DNA of 64,000 nt. It comes from Terriglobia bacterium (GTDB taxonomy: Bacteria; Acidobacteriota; Terriglobia; Terriglobales; Acidobacteriaceae). The position numbers were made by a program, and so were the translations under genes. Shown piece after piece: positions 40,668 through 49,455 of the stretch. The notes under the pieces were generated by a model, which worked only from the letters and a program-made list of their open reading frames with translations, searched no databases and was not told the DNA's origin. Each line of letters begins with the position of its first letter. Position 1 is the stretch's first letter. Location of the stretch: positions 117,028 through 181,027 of the forward strand of contig JAIQGF010000005.1 in NCBI GenBank assembly GCA_020072845.1, written 5' to 3'.

Positions 40668-41720
40668 CTACACGGCCGTGACGGTCTCGCGGAGAATGCT
40701 TTCGAAAAACTGGTCCACCCGCTCCAGGATCTCGCGTTCTTCCCGCGCCTCGTACACCGCCTTGCGCAGCCCGCTTCCGTTGCGCACCCCGTGCGTGAAC
40801 CACGACGCGAACTGCTTCATCTTGCCCGCCGCTCCTGGCATTTCTTCTGCAATCAGCATCTGGAAATAGGTGCGGATCATGTCGTAGCGGTCGCGCTCCG
40901 TGGGCTCCTCGTAGGCGCCGGTCGAGGCGTGTTGCGCGATCTGGCGGAAGATCCAGGGATTCGATGCTGCCGCGCGCCCGATCATCACCGCGTCACATCC
41001 GGTCTGCGCCACCATGGCGCAGGCGTCCTGCGGGGTGCGGACATCGCCGTTGCCGATCACCGGAATCCGCACCGCGTTCTTGATCGCGGCAATCCAGCCC
41101 CACTGTGCCGTGCCGCCGTAGCCCTGCTCGCGGGTGCGCGCGTGCAGCGCGACCGCCTGCAACCCGCAATCCTCGGCCATGCGCGCCAGGTCCACGCCAA
41201 TGATCTCGCTGTCGTTCCACCCGGCCCGGAATTTCACCGTGAAAGGAATCTTTACCGCCGCGCGCACCGCGCGGAAGATTTCCCCGATCCGCGGCAGGTC
41301 GCGCAGCAGTCCCGACCCGCCATTGCACTTGACCACCTTCTTCGCCGGGCAGCCCAGGTTCAGGTCCACCAGGTCGAAGCCGAGGTCCTCGATCATGCGG
41401 GCGGCGTCGGAGAGCACCGCCGGATCGCTGCCGAACAGTTGCGCCGAGATGGGGTGCTCGTCGTCGTAGAAGTGCAGGTAGCGGCCGCGCATGCGCTTGT
41501 CGCGCAGCATGCCGTCGGCGGAGGTGAACTCCGTCATGATCAGCCCGCAGCCGCCGAGATTGCGGATGAAGCGGCGGAAGACCGTGTCGGTCACCCCGGC
41601 CATGGGCGCCAGGACGGTCGCCGGCCGCAGCGTCACTCCGCCCACCTGGAATGATACCGGCACGGGCGTCTGCGGGCGGGCGGCGTCGCTCGAGACCGGG
41701 TTTTCCCAGCGCTTCTGCAT
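40668..41720 (-). CDS. dusB: tRNA-dihydrouridine synthase B
   Basis: FMN enzyme that reduces uridine to dihydrouridine in tRNA. The N-terminal APMAGVTDTVFRRF, MTEFTSADG, the active-site Cys block DLNLGCPAKKVVKCNGGSGLLRD, HARTREQGY and GNGDVRTPQDA followed by IGRAAASNPWIF are diagnostic. Length 350 aa is normal for DusB. It may start later than 41720, since the first 20 residues are not conserved. Confidence 0.93.
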   Translation of the reverse strand: MQKRWENPVSSDAARPQTPVPVSFQVGGVTLRPATVLAPMAGVTDTVFRRFIRNLGGCGLIMTEFTSADGMLRDKRMRGRYLHFYDDEHPISAQLFGSDPAVLSDAARMIEDLGFDLVDLNLGCPAKKVVKCNGGSGLLRDLPRIGEIFRAVRAAVKIPFTVKFRAGWNDSEIIGVDLARMAEDCGLQAVALHARTREQGYGGTAQWGWIAAIKNAVRIPVIGNGDVRTPQDACAMVAQTGCDAVMIGRAAASNPWIFRQIAQHASTGAYEEPTERDRYDMIRTYFQMLIAEEMPGAAGKMKQFASWFTHGVRNGSGLRKAVYEAREEREILERVDQFFESILRETVTAV

Positions 41721-41727
41721 GAGGGCT

Positions 41728-42210
41728 TCAGGAACGGATCTCTAAATCGGGACGGTGGCTACTCACAAACCGATCAGCGCCCCGAATGTAGGCAGGACCA
41801 AGCCGAAATCTCTCGGGAGCGACCATTTCTACAGCGTGAAGGTTATGGTCCTTTCCCTCGCTGATTTGAATAACCCCGACTCGCCCAAAGCCATCAGGTG
41901 AGTACAACAACGCTTCAGAAACGCGGTAGTTACCGCTACCGACAATTGCTAGATACTTGAAATGGGCCGGAGTGTGCATCAACTGCTCGATCGCGACGGA
42001 TGCGTTATGCATTCCAAACCTCACTTCTGCGACGTGGATGTCTCCCGTCCCCGCCCGGTCTATCGCTAATACATCCACCTCACGGGTTCGGCGTGGCCAA
42101 GCCGCATGCAAATACACCTTAGGCACAATGAGCTGGCGAAACAACAGTTCCGCGACAACCATCGCTGCACGCCCTTCCGATTGTTCCAGGCTAAGGACTC
42201 TCCTCGACAC
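41728..42210 (-). CDS. PD-(D/E)XK-like protein of a two-gene module
   Basis: A 160-aa protein I do not recognise by name. MVVAELLFRQLIVPKVYLHAAWPRRTREVDVLAIDRAGTGDIHVAEVRFG has the order of a restriction-endonuclease-like core: a helix, then E/D in REVDVLAI, a turn, and E in AEVRF, with Arg where Lys is usual. The GTG at 42210 follows AAAGGGGTG by five bases and overlaps the end of the HEPN-like gene by 20 bases, so the two are coupled. Base use is AT-richer than the flanking dusB and rpmE. It could be a nuclease or its inactive partner. Confidence 0.55.
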   Translation of the reverse strand: MSRRVLSLEQSEGRAAMVVAELLFRQLIVPKVYLHAAWPRRTREVDVLAIDRAGTGDIHVAEVRFGMHNASVAIEQLMHTPAHFKYLAIVGSGNYRVSEALLYSPDGFGRVGVIQISEGKDHNLHAVEMVAPERFRLGPAYIRGADRFVSSHRPDLEIRS

Positions 42211-42613
42211 GCAGCACCCCTTTGAAAGTAGTGTACGCCCAGCTAAAAAACTTCTCAGCATGATCCATTGCGAGCTTAACTTCCGCGTTGTCAATCACAT
42301 CGCTCGTATATGAGAATTTCGTTTTTCTTTCCAACAACCAGCTCAAATGGCGCAAACCACCGCTTTTCACGCCGTGTATATTGCACACTTTCGCCAGTTC
42401 TCGACCCGATTGCTTATGATCCTTAAATATTCTCTGCTTACCTGTCATCGCTACCAGAATCGCATCGTTCATCAGTATGCAACTGTGAACCGCCATGATG
42501 CAGATCCCAGTCCGATAGGCAGACAGGTCATCGCCGGTTAATCTCATCGCCTGAAGCACATGTTCCGCCTTGTTGCGGAGCTTTGTGGTTTCGATCTCGT
42601 TGAGATTCTTCAA
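42191..42613 (-). CDS. HEPN-like helical protein of a two-gene module
   Basis: A 140-aa all-helical protein. DLSAYRTGICIMAVHSCILMNDAILVAMTG, then FKDHKQSGRELAKV and LSWLLERKTKFSYTSDVIDNAEVKLAMDHAEKFFSWAYTTF follow the pattern of HEPN proteins, many of which are RNases in toxin-antitoxin or defence systems. The R...H pair in helix two (R-8x-H) is wider than the classic RX4-6H, so catalysis is unsure. The start is TTG at 42613 with GGA eight bases upstream; the next ATG is residue 23. It overlaps the following nuclease-like gene. Confidence 0.55.
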   Translation of the reverse strand: MKNLNEIETTKLRNKAEHVLQAMRLTGDDLSAYRTGICIMAVHSCILMNDAILVAMTGKQRIFKDHKQSGRELAKVCNIHGVKSGGLRHLSWLLERKTKFSYTSDVIDNAEVKLAMDHAEKFFSWAYTTFKGVLRVEESP

Positions 42614-42633
42614 CTGTCATTCCGAATGCAAAA

Positions 42634-42653
42634 GCCCTCGCCGCAGCGAGGGC
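42634..42653 (-). terminator. Intrinsic terminator after rpmE
   Basis: GCCCTCGC and GCGAGGGC pair around CGCA; on the minus strand the stem is followed directly by TTTTGC. It lies 20 bases after the rpmE stop, in the right orientation. Confidence 0.7.
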
Positions 42654-42672
42654 GTTCGCTCCCAGATGGGTG

Positions 42673-42918
42673 TTACTTCTTTTCCGCGGTCGCCGGCTGT
42701 TCCGCGGTCACCGGCGCCTTCTTGCCGTACTTGCGGCGGAAGCGCTCGACACGGCCCGCCGTGTCCATCAGCTTCTGCTTGCCGGTGAAGAACGGGTGGC
42801 ACGCGGAGCAGATTTCCACGTGGATGTCGCCCTTGTGCGTGGAGCGGGTGATAAACGTGTTGCCGCAGGCGCAATGCACCCGCACTTCCTCGTAAACCGG
42901 ATGAATGGCTGCCTTCAT
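42673..42918 (-). CDS. rpmE: 50S ribosomal protein L31
   Basis: An 81-aa zinc-containing large-subunit protein. [27 protein letters not shown] is the family start; the zinc ligands are C16, C18, C37 and C40, so this is the C+ (zinc-binding) form. The end [14 protein letters not shown] is conserved and a short low-complexity tail follows. The AGGAACCTGAAGCGCC leader offers a weak Shine-Dalgarno. Confidence 0.95.
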   Translation of the reverse strand: MKAAIHPVYEEVRVHCACGNTFITRSTHKGDIHVEICSACHPFFTGKQKLMDTAGRVERFRRKYGKKAPVTAEQPATAEKK

Positions 42919-43010
42919 GGCGCTTCAGGTTCCTTTCGCGAAACTCTTATTTTACAGGAGAGAATGAAACATCGGCAAACCCGGCGCCGCCGGCGCTGCG
43001 CAAAAACAAA

Positions 43011-43032
43011 ACGGCAGGCGCGCGCCTGCCGT
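43011..43032 (-). terminator. Perfect 22-base palindrome after the HU gene
   Basis: ACGGCAGGCG and CGCCTGCCGT are separated by CG, giving a perfect palindrome. On the minus strand it is followed by TTTGTTTTTG, the form of an intrinsic terminator, 34 bases after the HU stop. Confidence 0.75.
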
Positions 43033-43066
43033 CAAAAACCTGGCACAACCCCTGGGTTCGGCCCTG

Positions 43067-43345
43067 CTACTTGCGGTTCACTGCCTTTTTGAGATCGATG
43101 CCCGGCGTGAACTTGGCGACCTTGCGCGCGGCGATCTTAATGAGCGATCCAGTCTGCGGATTGCGCCCGTTACGCGCCTTGCGCTGCGAGACGGAAAACG
43201 TTCCGAAGCCAACCAGGGTCACGCGCTCCCCTTTTTTCAATGCGGCGGTAACGCCGTCAATCATGGTGTCAATCGCGGCGGCAGCTTGCGTCTTGCTGCA
43301 TTTGGAGGAACTGGCGATCCGGTCTACGAGATGCCCTTTGTTCAT
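43067..43345 (-). CDS. hup: HU-family nucleoid DNA-binding protein
   Basis: A 92-aa histone-like protein that bends and compacts DNA as a dimer. MNKGHLVDRIASSSKCSKTQAAAAIDTMID is the helical dimer part, GERVTLVGFGTFSVSQRKARNGRNPQTGSLIKI is the saddle and arm, with the intercalating NPQTG tip, and AARKVAKFTPGIDLKKAVN is the conserved end. An IHF-like assignment is less likely. It ends at a clear terminator. Confidence 0.95.
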   Translation of the reverse strand: MNKGHLVDRIASSSKCSKTQAAAAIDTMIDGVTAALKKGERVTLVGFGTFSVSQRKARNGRNPQTGSLIKIAARKVAKFTPGIDLKKAVNRK

Positions 43346-43507
43346 GGTGCACTCCTGGGCAGGTCTTGCAAGTACCCCACCCCACGGGGCTTTTGGACCT
43401 GGCGCGCGCCTATTCTCCCCTTCCTGACCTGAAAGTCAAGAACTGACGCGGCTTTTGGGCCACTTTTCTGTGGAAAGCCGCAATGGACGGGTGGATGGCA
43501 GCACCGG

Positions 43508-46500
43508 CTAGTCGGAAGCGGCCACCTGCGGCCCGGGCTGCGACACCTGGCCCGCCGATAAGTCAGCCAGCAGATGTTTCAGGCGGGCCAGGATCTCGTC
43601 GGCAGTGGTGGACTTCAGCGCAAACTTCAGCACCCCGGCGGGCGTGAACTGCGCGCCCTTTTGCGCTGCCACGAACCGTGCCAGGCGCTGCGGCTCGATG
43701 GCTGCGTTGCCGCTGAAGCGGATACTCACCAGGTCGCGCTTGCGCTCCATCCCGGCCACGCCCACGCGCTGCGCCAGCAGCTTCAGCGTGGCGTACTCCA
43801 GCAGGTTTCGCACCGCGGCCGGCGGCGCGCCGTAGCGGTCTTCCAGTTCGCCGCGGACTTCGTTCAACCGCGCCTCGGTCTCGATGCCGGCCACGCGCTT
43901 GTACATGCGCAGGCGCTGGTTTTCCTGGGGAATGTACTCGGCGGGAATGCGGATGTTCAGGCCGAGGTTGAGCTGAGTTTCCGCCTCTTCCGGCGCCGCT
44001 TCGCCCTTGAGCTCACGCACGGTGCGCTCCAGCATCGAGGTGTACAGTTCGAAGCCGACCGCATCGATGTGGCCGCTCTGCTCGCCGCCCAGCAGGTTGC
44101 CGGCGCCGCGCAATTCCAGATCGAGGGCGGCGATCTTGAATCCGGCGCCGAGATCGGAGAACTCCTTCAGCGCGGCCAGCCGGCGCCGCGCCAGGGGCGT
44201 CAACTCGGTGTCGGGCGGGATCAGCAGGTAGGCGTAGGCGCGCCGGTTGGAGCGCCCCACGCGCCCGCGCAATTGATACAGCTCGCTCAGCCCGTGGCGG
44301 TCGGCGCGGTTCACCACGATGGTGTTGCACAGTGGGATGTCGAGCCCGTTTTCGATGATGGTCGTCGCCACCAGCACGTCGGCCTCGTGGCGCATGAACG
44401 CCAGCATGACCTTTTCCAGCTCGCCTTCGCTCATCTGCCCGTGGCCGACGATGACCCGTGCCCGCGGCACCATCTCCTGGACGCGCGCCGCGATCTCGTA
44501 AATGGTGTCCACCCGGTTGTGCACCATGTACGCCTGCCCGCTGCGTTCCAATTCGCGCTCGATGGCGGATTTCACCAGCTTCTCGTCCCAGGCGGCGACC
44601 ACGGTTTCGATCGCGATACGATCTTTCGGCGGCGTCTCGATCACGCTCATGTCGCGCAGCCCGACCAGCGACATGTGCAGCGTGCGCGGAATCGGCGTCG
44701 CCGACATGGTCAGCACGTCCACTTCTTTCTTGAGCTGTTTCAGCCGCTCCTTGTGCCGCACCCCGAAGCGCTGCTCTTCATCCACCACCACCAGCGCCAG
44801 GTCGGCGAACTTGATGTCCTTGGACAAGAGGCGGTGCGTGCCGATCAGGATGTCGACCTTTCCCTGCTCGACCTTCTCCACGATCTCTTTCTGCTGGCGC
44901 GGGCTGCGGAATCGGCTGATCATTTCCACCGTAATCGGGAACGCCGCAAACCGCCGCCTGAACGTCTCGAAGTGCTGGAAGGCAAGAACGGTCGTGGGCG
45001 CCAGCACCGCCACCTGTTTGTTGTCGCTCACCGCCTTGAAGGCCGCGCGCATCGCCACTTCCGTCTTCCCGTACCCGACGTCGCCGCACAGCAGGCGATC
45101 CATGGGCTGCGCCTGCTCCATGTCTTTCTTGACGTCAACAATGGCCTGCGCCTGGTCTTCGGTTTCGTTGAATTCGAAAGCACCTTCGAATTCGCCCTGC
45201 CACTGCGTGTCGGGAGGAAACGAGTGGCCCTCGGCGGTCTTGCGCAGGGCGTAGAGCTTGAGCAGTTCGTCGGCCATGTCCTTCATGGCCTTCTTGACGC
45301 GCGCCTTCGTCCTGTCCCATTGCTGCGTGCCCAGCCGGTTGAGCACGGGCTTGGCGCCGCCTTCGGCGGAACGGTACTTCTGCACCAGGTCCAGCCGTGT
45401 GAGCGGCACGTACAGCCGGGCGCCCTCGGCGTATTCCAGGATCATGAACTCGGCCTTGTCCCCGTCCCCTTGCGCAATCTCCTTCAGCCCCTGGTACTGA
45501 CCGATGCCGTGTTCCACGTGCACCACGTAATCGCCGACCGCGAGGTCTCGGAAATCGGAGATGAACGCGCTGGTCTTCGATTTCGAGCGCTGCGGCCGGA
45601 CCACGCCCTCCGGCTCGTCAAACAGGTCGCGCGTGCCGAAAACCACCAGGCGGGCGTCGGGCAAGGCGACACCGTCGGGCACAGTCGCTTTTACTATTGT
45701 TGTAGTAGATACGGCGCCCCCCAGGTAGGCGGCGTCATCCAGGTAGCTTTCCCCCGGACGCGGCGTGCGCGACCCCAGGCGGAATGGAACCCCATACTCG
45801 CTGAACAGGTCGGCGATGCGCTCCACTTCCCCAGTGGACGCGGCGGTGAAGAGCACACGCTTGCCCTCGGCGGAGAGCTTCTTCACCTCGTCCACCATCG
45901 CCGGTACGGAGCCGTGGAATCGCGTGGTGGGCTGGGACAGCAAGAATTCGCCGCTGATGAACGCAGATGAACGCTGATCGTCTTTAGCGTCCTCTTCTGA
46001 TCCGCGTTCATCAGCGTTAATCTGCGGCTGGTTTTCTTCAATTTGCTCAAGTCCAAGATGCTGAAGATCCGCTCTGGGCAAGGATTCCAGCTTGGCTTCA
46101 AATTCCTCCGGCGACAGGTACAGCTCTTCGGGACGCACCAGGTTGCCGACGCCGCTGCGCAGGTGCATATCGCGCGCGCGGTCCCACCAGCGGTCCAGTT
46201 CGGAACGCAGGTCGTCGGGCTCGTCCACCACGACGGCTACGCTGGAGAAAAAATCGAACACCGTTTGGTCGGCGCCTGCCACTCCGGCGTAAAACTCCCA
46301 CCCGGGAAACACCCCGACTCCCCCGGCGCGCACCGCGGCTTCCACCGCCTCCTCGTCGCCGCTGACACGCTTGCCGGAAAGCCGGGTGTGGATGGCCGCC
46401 AGCGTGTCCTCGCGCACCGGGACCTCGGTCAGCGGCAGCAGCAGCGCTTCTTCTACAGATGTAGTAGAACGCTGCGTGCCGGGATCGAACTTGCGGATCG

Positions 46501-47164
46501 ACTCCACCTCGTCGCCAAACAGCTCGATGCGCAGCGGGCGGTCGGCTTCCGGCGGGTAAACGTCGAGGATTCCACCCCTTAGCGCATATTCGCCGGGCAT
46601 CTCCACCACGTCGGAGGCGTTGTAGCCGAGGGTATTGAGGTGCTGGAGAAGCGGTTCGGTGTCGAGCGTCTCGCCCCGGCGGATGGTGCGCGCCAGCTCG
46701 CCATAGAACTCGGGTGGGCGCAGGCGCAGGGCGGCCGCGGCCACCGGCACAATCACCACCGCCGCGGTACCGGCGGCCACTTTGGACAGCGTGGCGGCGC
46801 GTTGCTCCTGGATCTCCGGATGCGGCGAAAGGCCCTCAAACGGCAGCACGTCGGGCGCGGGCAGGACGAGAACCGCATCGGAGCTGGTGGCGCGTTCGGT
46901 GTGCGGCGCGATCGCGCCGGTGAGTTCGCCAAACGCGGCGACCACCGGCTGGAGGTCTTCCGCCGCCCGGTTATCGGACACGACCACGACCAGCGGCTTG
47001 CCGGCCGCGCGATGCAGCAGTGCAATCACCAATGCCTTGGCTGTCGGAGTCAGTCCGGAAACACTCATCCCTCCCGCGCCGGTCTTCAGGTGGGAGGCGG
47101 CGCGCGCAAAGGCGGGCAGATTTTCCACCTCCGCGAAGAGATCGCGGACGAATGGGAGGACCAT
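43508..47164 (-). CDS. mfd: Transcription-repair coupling factor Mfd
   Basis: A 1218-aa ATP-dependent translocase that removes stalled RNA polymerase and recruits UvrA. The UvrB-like module covers about residues 1-370. The RNAP-interacting domain has YVVHVEHGIGQYQGL near residue 545. The helicase domain has GDVGYGKTEVA (Walker A) and VVDEEQRFGV (Walker B), with TATPIPRTLHMS and QLRGRVGRS. The C-terminal TRCF domain is present. It is longer than usual because an in-frame repeat at 45951-46027 adds about 26-30 residues (about 380-407) in the linker before the polymerase-binding part. Confidence 0.95.
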   Translation of the reverse strand: MVLPFVRDLFAEVENLPAFARAASHLKTGAGGMSVSGLTPTAKALVIALLHRAAGKPLVVVVSDNRAAEDLQPVVAAFGELTGAIAPHTERATSSDAVLVLPAPDVLPFEGLSPHPEIQEQRAATLSKVAAGTAAVVIVPVAAAALRLRPPEFYGELARTIRRGETLDTEPLLQHLNTLGYNASDVVEMPGEYALRGGILDVYPPEADRPLRIELFGDEVESIRKFDPGTQRSTTSVEEALLLPLTEVPVREDTLAAIHTRLSGKRVSGDEEAVEAAVRAGGVGVFPGWEFYAGVAGADQTVFDFFSSVAVVVDEPDDLRSELDRWWDRARDMHLRSGVGNLVRPEELYLSPEEFEAKLESLPRADLQHLGLEQIEENQPQINADERGSEEDAKDDQRSSAFISGEFLLSQPTTRFHGSVPAMVDEVKKLSAEGKRVLFTAASTGEVERIADLFSEYGVPFRLGSRTPRPGESYLDDAAYLGGAVSTTTIVKATVPDGVALPDARLVVFGTRDLFDEPEGVVRPQRSKSKTSAFISDFRDLAVGDYVVHVEHGIGQYQGLKEIAQGDGDKAEFMILEYAEGARLYVPLTRLDLVQKYRSAEGGAKPVLNRLGTQQWDRTKARVKKAMKDMADELLKLYALRKTAEGHSFPPDTQWQGEFEGAFEFNETEDQAQAIVDVKKDMEQAQPMDRLLCGDVGYGKTEVAMRAAFKAVSDNKQVAVLAPTTVLAFQHFETFRRRFAAFPITVEMISRFRSPRQQKEIVEKVEQGKVDILIGTHRLLSKDIKFADLALVVVDEEQRFGVRHKERLKQLKKEVDVLTMSATPIPRTLHMSLVGLRDMSVIETPPKDRIAIETVVAAWDEKLVKSAIERELERSGQAYMVHNRVDTIYEIAARVQEMVPRARVIVGHGQMSEGELEKVMLAFMRHEADVLVATTIIENGLDIPLCNTIVVNRADRHGLSELYQLRGRVGRSNRRAYAYLLIPPDTELTPLARRRLAALKEFSDLGAGFKIAALDLELRGAGNLLGGEQSGHIDAVGFELYTSMLERTVRELKGEAAPEEAETQLNLGLNIRIPAEYIPQENQRLRMYKRVAGIETEARLNEVRGELEDRYGAPPAAVRNLLEYATLKLLAQRVGVAGMERKRDLVSIRFSGNAAIEPQRLARFVAAQKGAQFTPAGVLKFALKSTTADEILARLKHLLADLSAGQVSQPGPQVAASD
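45951..46027. repeat. Imperfect palindrome inserted in frame in mfd
   Basis: The left arm (45951-45979, with GCTGATGAACGCAGATGAAC) and right arm (45999-46027) match in 25 of 29 positions as inverted copies. The word is the same as in the intergenic element 47906-47970. In Mfd it encodes the hydrophilic stretch NADERGSEEDAKDDQRSSAF. Confidence 0.8.
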
Positions 47165-47202
47165 GCCAGTTTGATTCTACCGGATTGAGCTGGACTGCGC
47201 CC

Positions 47203-47880
47203 TCAGCCGCCGGCCTTTTTCTGGGCGTATTCGGCAGCCGCCTCTACTACTTTGGCGACACGCCGTTCCCGCGCTTCCGGGTTGCGGTAATAAAAGATTG
47301 CCAGCAACTGGGCCCGGCGCTGCGCGGGCGACATCCGCTGCCAGCCTTCCAGCGCATGCCGCGTGCGCCCAAACGCCAGTCGCAACAGCGGCGGCAACTC
47401 CTGCTCGGCCTCCATGGTGGACAGCAGTCGCTCGGCCAACTGCTCGGCGCGGCGCACCCGGGCTTCAGCGCCCTTGACCTCCGTAATCCACTCGGCTATG
47501 TACTTGCGCGTCGAGTAGTTCAGCGTGTCGTACCAGCGCTCGAGCGCGCGATCGCCGGCCATGGCGCGCTTCAGTTCCGCCGGCGCGATCACCGTGCGTT
47601 CCTCGGTGTCGAGTTCGAGCCGGAATTGCGCCACGCTGCCCGGGACAGTTCCGCTCTCGCGCTGCATGCGCTTGTTCACCAGCACAAAGTGACCACCGGT
47701 GCGCTTCGGAAACAGCGTGGTGCGGAAAGGGAAGCCGTTGATCTCGCCCTTGACCTTGGGTCGCCGCGTTCCCCACGTTTTGGCCACGTCGAACGGAACG
47801 CGGGCGATCACCCATCCGAGACCGGAGCGCAACAGCTCCAGCGTGGCCTTGAACGATTTCGATGCCGTCGGTTTAGTCAT
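47203..47880 (-). CDS. DUF1905 plus YdeI/OmpD-associated domain protein
   Basis: A 225-aa cytoplasmic protein. The N-terminal DUF1905 part includes WVIARVPFDVAKTWGTRRPKVKGEINGFPFRTTLFP; the C-terminal part (ALERWYDTLNYSTRKYIAEWITEVKGAEARVRRAEQLAERL) is the bacteriocin-protection YdeI/OmdA helical domain. Biochemical role is poorly known. It lies directly downstream of mfd on the same strand read from another promoter; the intergenic gap upstream has a palindrome. Confidence 0.85.
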   Translation of the reverse strand: MTKPTASKSFKATLELLRSGLGWVIARVPFDVAKTWGTRRPKVKGEINGFPFRTTLFPKRTGGHFVLVNKRMQRESGTVPGSVAQFRLELDTEERTVIAPAELKRAMAGDRALERWYDTLNYSTRKYIAEWITEVKGAEARVRRAEQLAERLLSTMEAEQELPPLLRLAFGRTRHALEGWQRMSPAQRRAQLLAIFYYRNPEARERRVAKVVEAAAEYAQKKAGG

Positions 47881-47905
47881 TGCAGGAAAACTACCCGGAA
47901 ACTAG

Positions 47906-47970
47906 CCGCAGATTAACGCAGATCAACGCAGATTTGGCAATGATCGGCGTGCAGCTGCGTTCATCAGCGG
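47906..47970. repeat. Echo palindrome, word CCGCAGATTAACGCAG
   Basis: Arms 47906-47921 and 47955-47970 match in 14 of 16 inverted positions. It is the intergenic relative of the insert in mfd and lies between divergent genes, 40 bases before the -10 box at 48011. Confidence 0.7.
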
Positions 47971-48010
47971 CGAACGGTCAACTCGCCGTCATAACCCGTG
48001 GCGATTTCTG

Positions 48011-48016
48011 TATATT
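48011..48016 (+). promoter_or_regulatory. -10 box of the amino-acid permease, leaderless arrangement
   Basis: TATATT ends six bases before the ATG at 48023 and no Shine-Dalgarno sequence lies between. Confidence 0.45.
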
Positions 48017-48022
48017 CGCCGC

Positions 48023-49345
48023 ATGCCTCGCGTTCCCCGCGTACGACGCTCGCTCGGCCTGCTGCCGCTGGTCGCCGCCACCTTTTTCATGGTGTCGGGC
48101 GGCCCCTACGGCCTGGAGGAGTTGGTGCAAAAGGCGGGGTACGGCCGCGCCCTCATCGTCCTGCTGGTGCTGCCCTTCATCTGGAGCCTGCCCACCGCGT
48201 TCATGGTGGGAGAGCTTTCGGGCGCGCTGCCGGAGGAAGGCGGCTACTACGTCTGGGTGCGGCGCGCGTTGGGGCCGTTCTGGGGATTTCAGGAAGCGTG
48301 GCTCTCCATGCTGGCCAGCATCTTCGACATGGCAATCTACCCCACGCTGTTTGTCCTCTACCTGGGGCAGATCGCGCCCTCGCTGGGCCGCGGACGCAAC
48401 GGGTTGCTGGTCGGCGCCGCAATCGTCGCCGTTGCCGCCATTTGGAACATCGCGGGAATCCGCGCCGTCGGCACCAGTTCCGTGTACCTCATGCTGGTGC
48501 TGCTGTTCCCCTTCGCGGCCATGACGGTTTACGCGATGTGGCGCTCGCCTCTCACAGGTGTGGTTCATCACGGTGCGTCCGTGGACTTGCTGGGCGCGGT
48601 GTCGGTCGCGATGTGGAATTACATGGGCTGGGACAACGCGTCCACCATCGCCGGCGAAGTCGAGGACCCGCAGCGCAATTATCCGCGCGCCATGATCGGC
48701 GCCGCCGTGCTGGTCGCCGTCGTGTATCTCATCCCCGTGGCAGCGGCCATGGTGGCCGGCATTGACCCGGGCACCTGGACGACCGGGTCCTGGGTGCAGG
48801 CCGCGGGCGCGCTTGGCGGGCGATGGTTGGGGCTGGCCGTAGTGGCGGGCGGCATGATCTGCGGCCTCGGCATGACCAACGCGCTGGTGCTGTCGTATAC
48901 GCGCGTGCCCTTCGCCATGGCGCAGGATGGATATCTGCCCACGGCATTCCTGCGCGTGCACCCCAAGACCGGCGCGCCCTGGGTTTCGATCCTGGCGTGC
49001 GCGGTGGCGTGGACGGTATGCCTGCCGCTGGGCTTCGAACGCCTGGTGTTGATTGACATCATCCTGTACGGCGTGGCGCTGCTGCTGGAATTTGTCGCGC
49101 TGGTCGTGCTGCGCGTGCGCGAGCCGGATTTGCCGCGCCGCTTTCGCGCCCCGGGCGGCATCGCGGGCGCGGCTGCCTTGGGCATCGGACCGGCAGCCTT
49201 GCTGGTGCTCACCTTCGTCCGCGGCGAGAGCGAGCGCACCGGCCCCTTCACCGCGCTCGGCCTGGGCGCCATTCTGGGATTGCTGGGCGTGCTCGTGTAT
49301 TACGCGGTGCGAGGAAGAAATGAGGAAGTAATCAGCAACGAATGA
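48023..49345 (+). CDS. APC-family amino acid permease
   Basis: A 440-aa inner-membrane transporter with about twelve hydrophobic segments. The first helix has the FFMVSGGPYGLEELV substrate-backbone loop typical of APC transporters, GYYVWVRRALGPFWGFQEAWLS is the conserved helix 3 region and WNYMGWDNASTIAGEVEDPQRNYPRAM the helix 6-7 signature. Substrate (amino acid or polyamine) unknown. The following gap 49346-49701 holds the left arm of an inverted repeat and no gene. Confidence 0.9.
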   Translation: MPRVPRVRRSLGLLPLVAATFFMVSGGPYGLEELVQKAGYGRALIVLLVLPFIWSLPTAFMVGELSGALPEEGGYYVWVRRALGPFWGFQEAWLSMLASIFDMAIYPTLFVLYLGQIAPSLGRGRNGLLVGAAIVAVAAIWNIAGIRAVGTSSVYLMLVLLFPFAAMTVYAMWRSPLTGVVHHGASVDLLGAVSVAMWNYMGWDNASTIAGEVEDPQRNYPRAMIGAAVLVAVVYLIPVAAAMVAGIDPGTWTTGSWVQAAGALGGRWLGLAVVAGGMICGLGMTNALVLSYTRVPFAMAQDGYLPTAFLRVHPKTGAPWVSILACAVAWTVCLPLGFERLVLIDIILYGVALLLEFVALVVLRVREPDLPRRFRAPGGIAGAAALGIGPAALLVLTFVRGESERTGPFTALGLGAILGLLGVLVYYAVRGRNEEVISNE

Positions 49346-49455
49346 TCAGAACTGGCTTGCCTCTGTTGGTGATTTTGAGTGTTTAGTACCCAACCGAACC
49401 CGAGCCAGGGACATCTCGACACGGTTTCTACAATGCGTAGTCCGGTTACGCGCTT

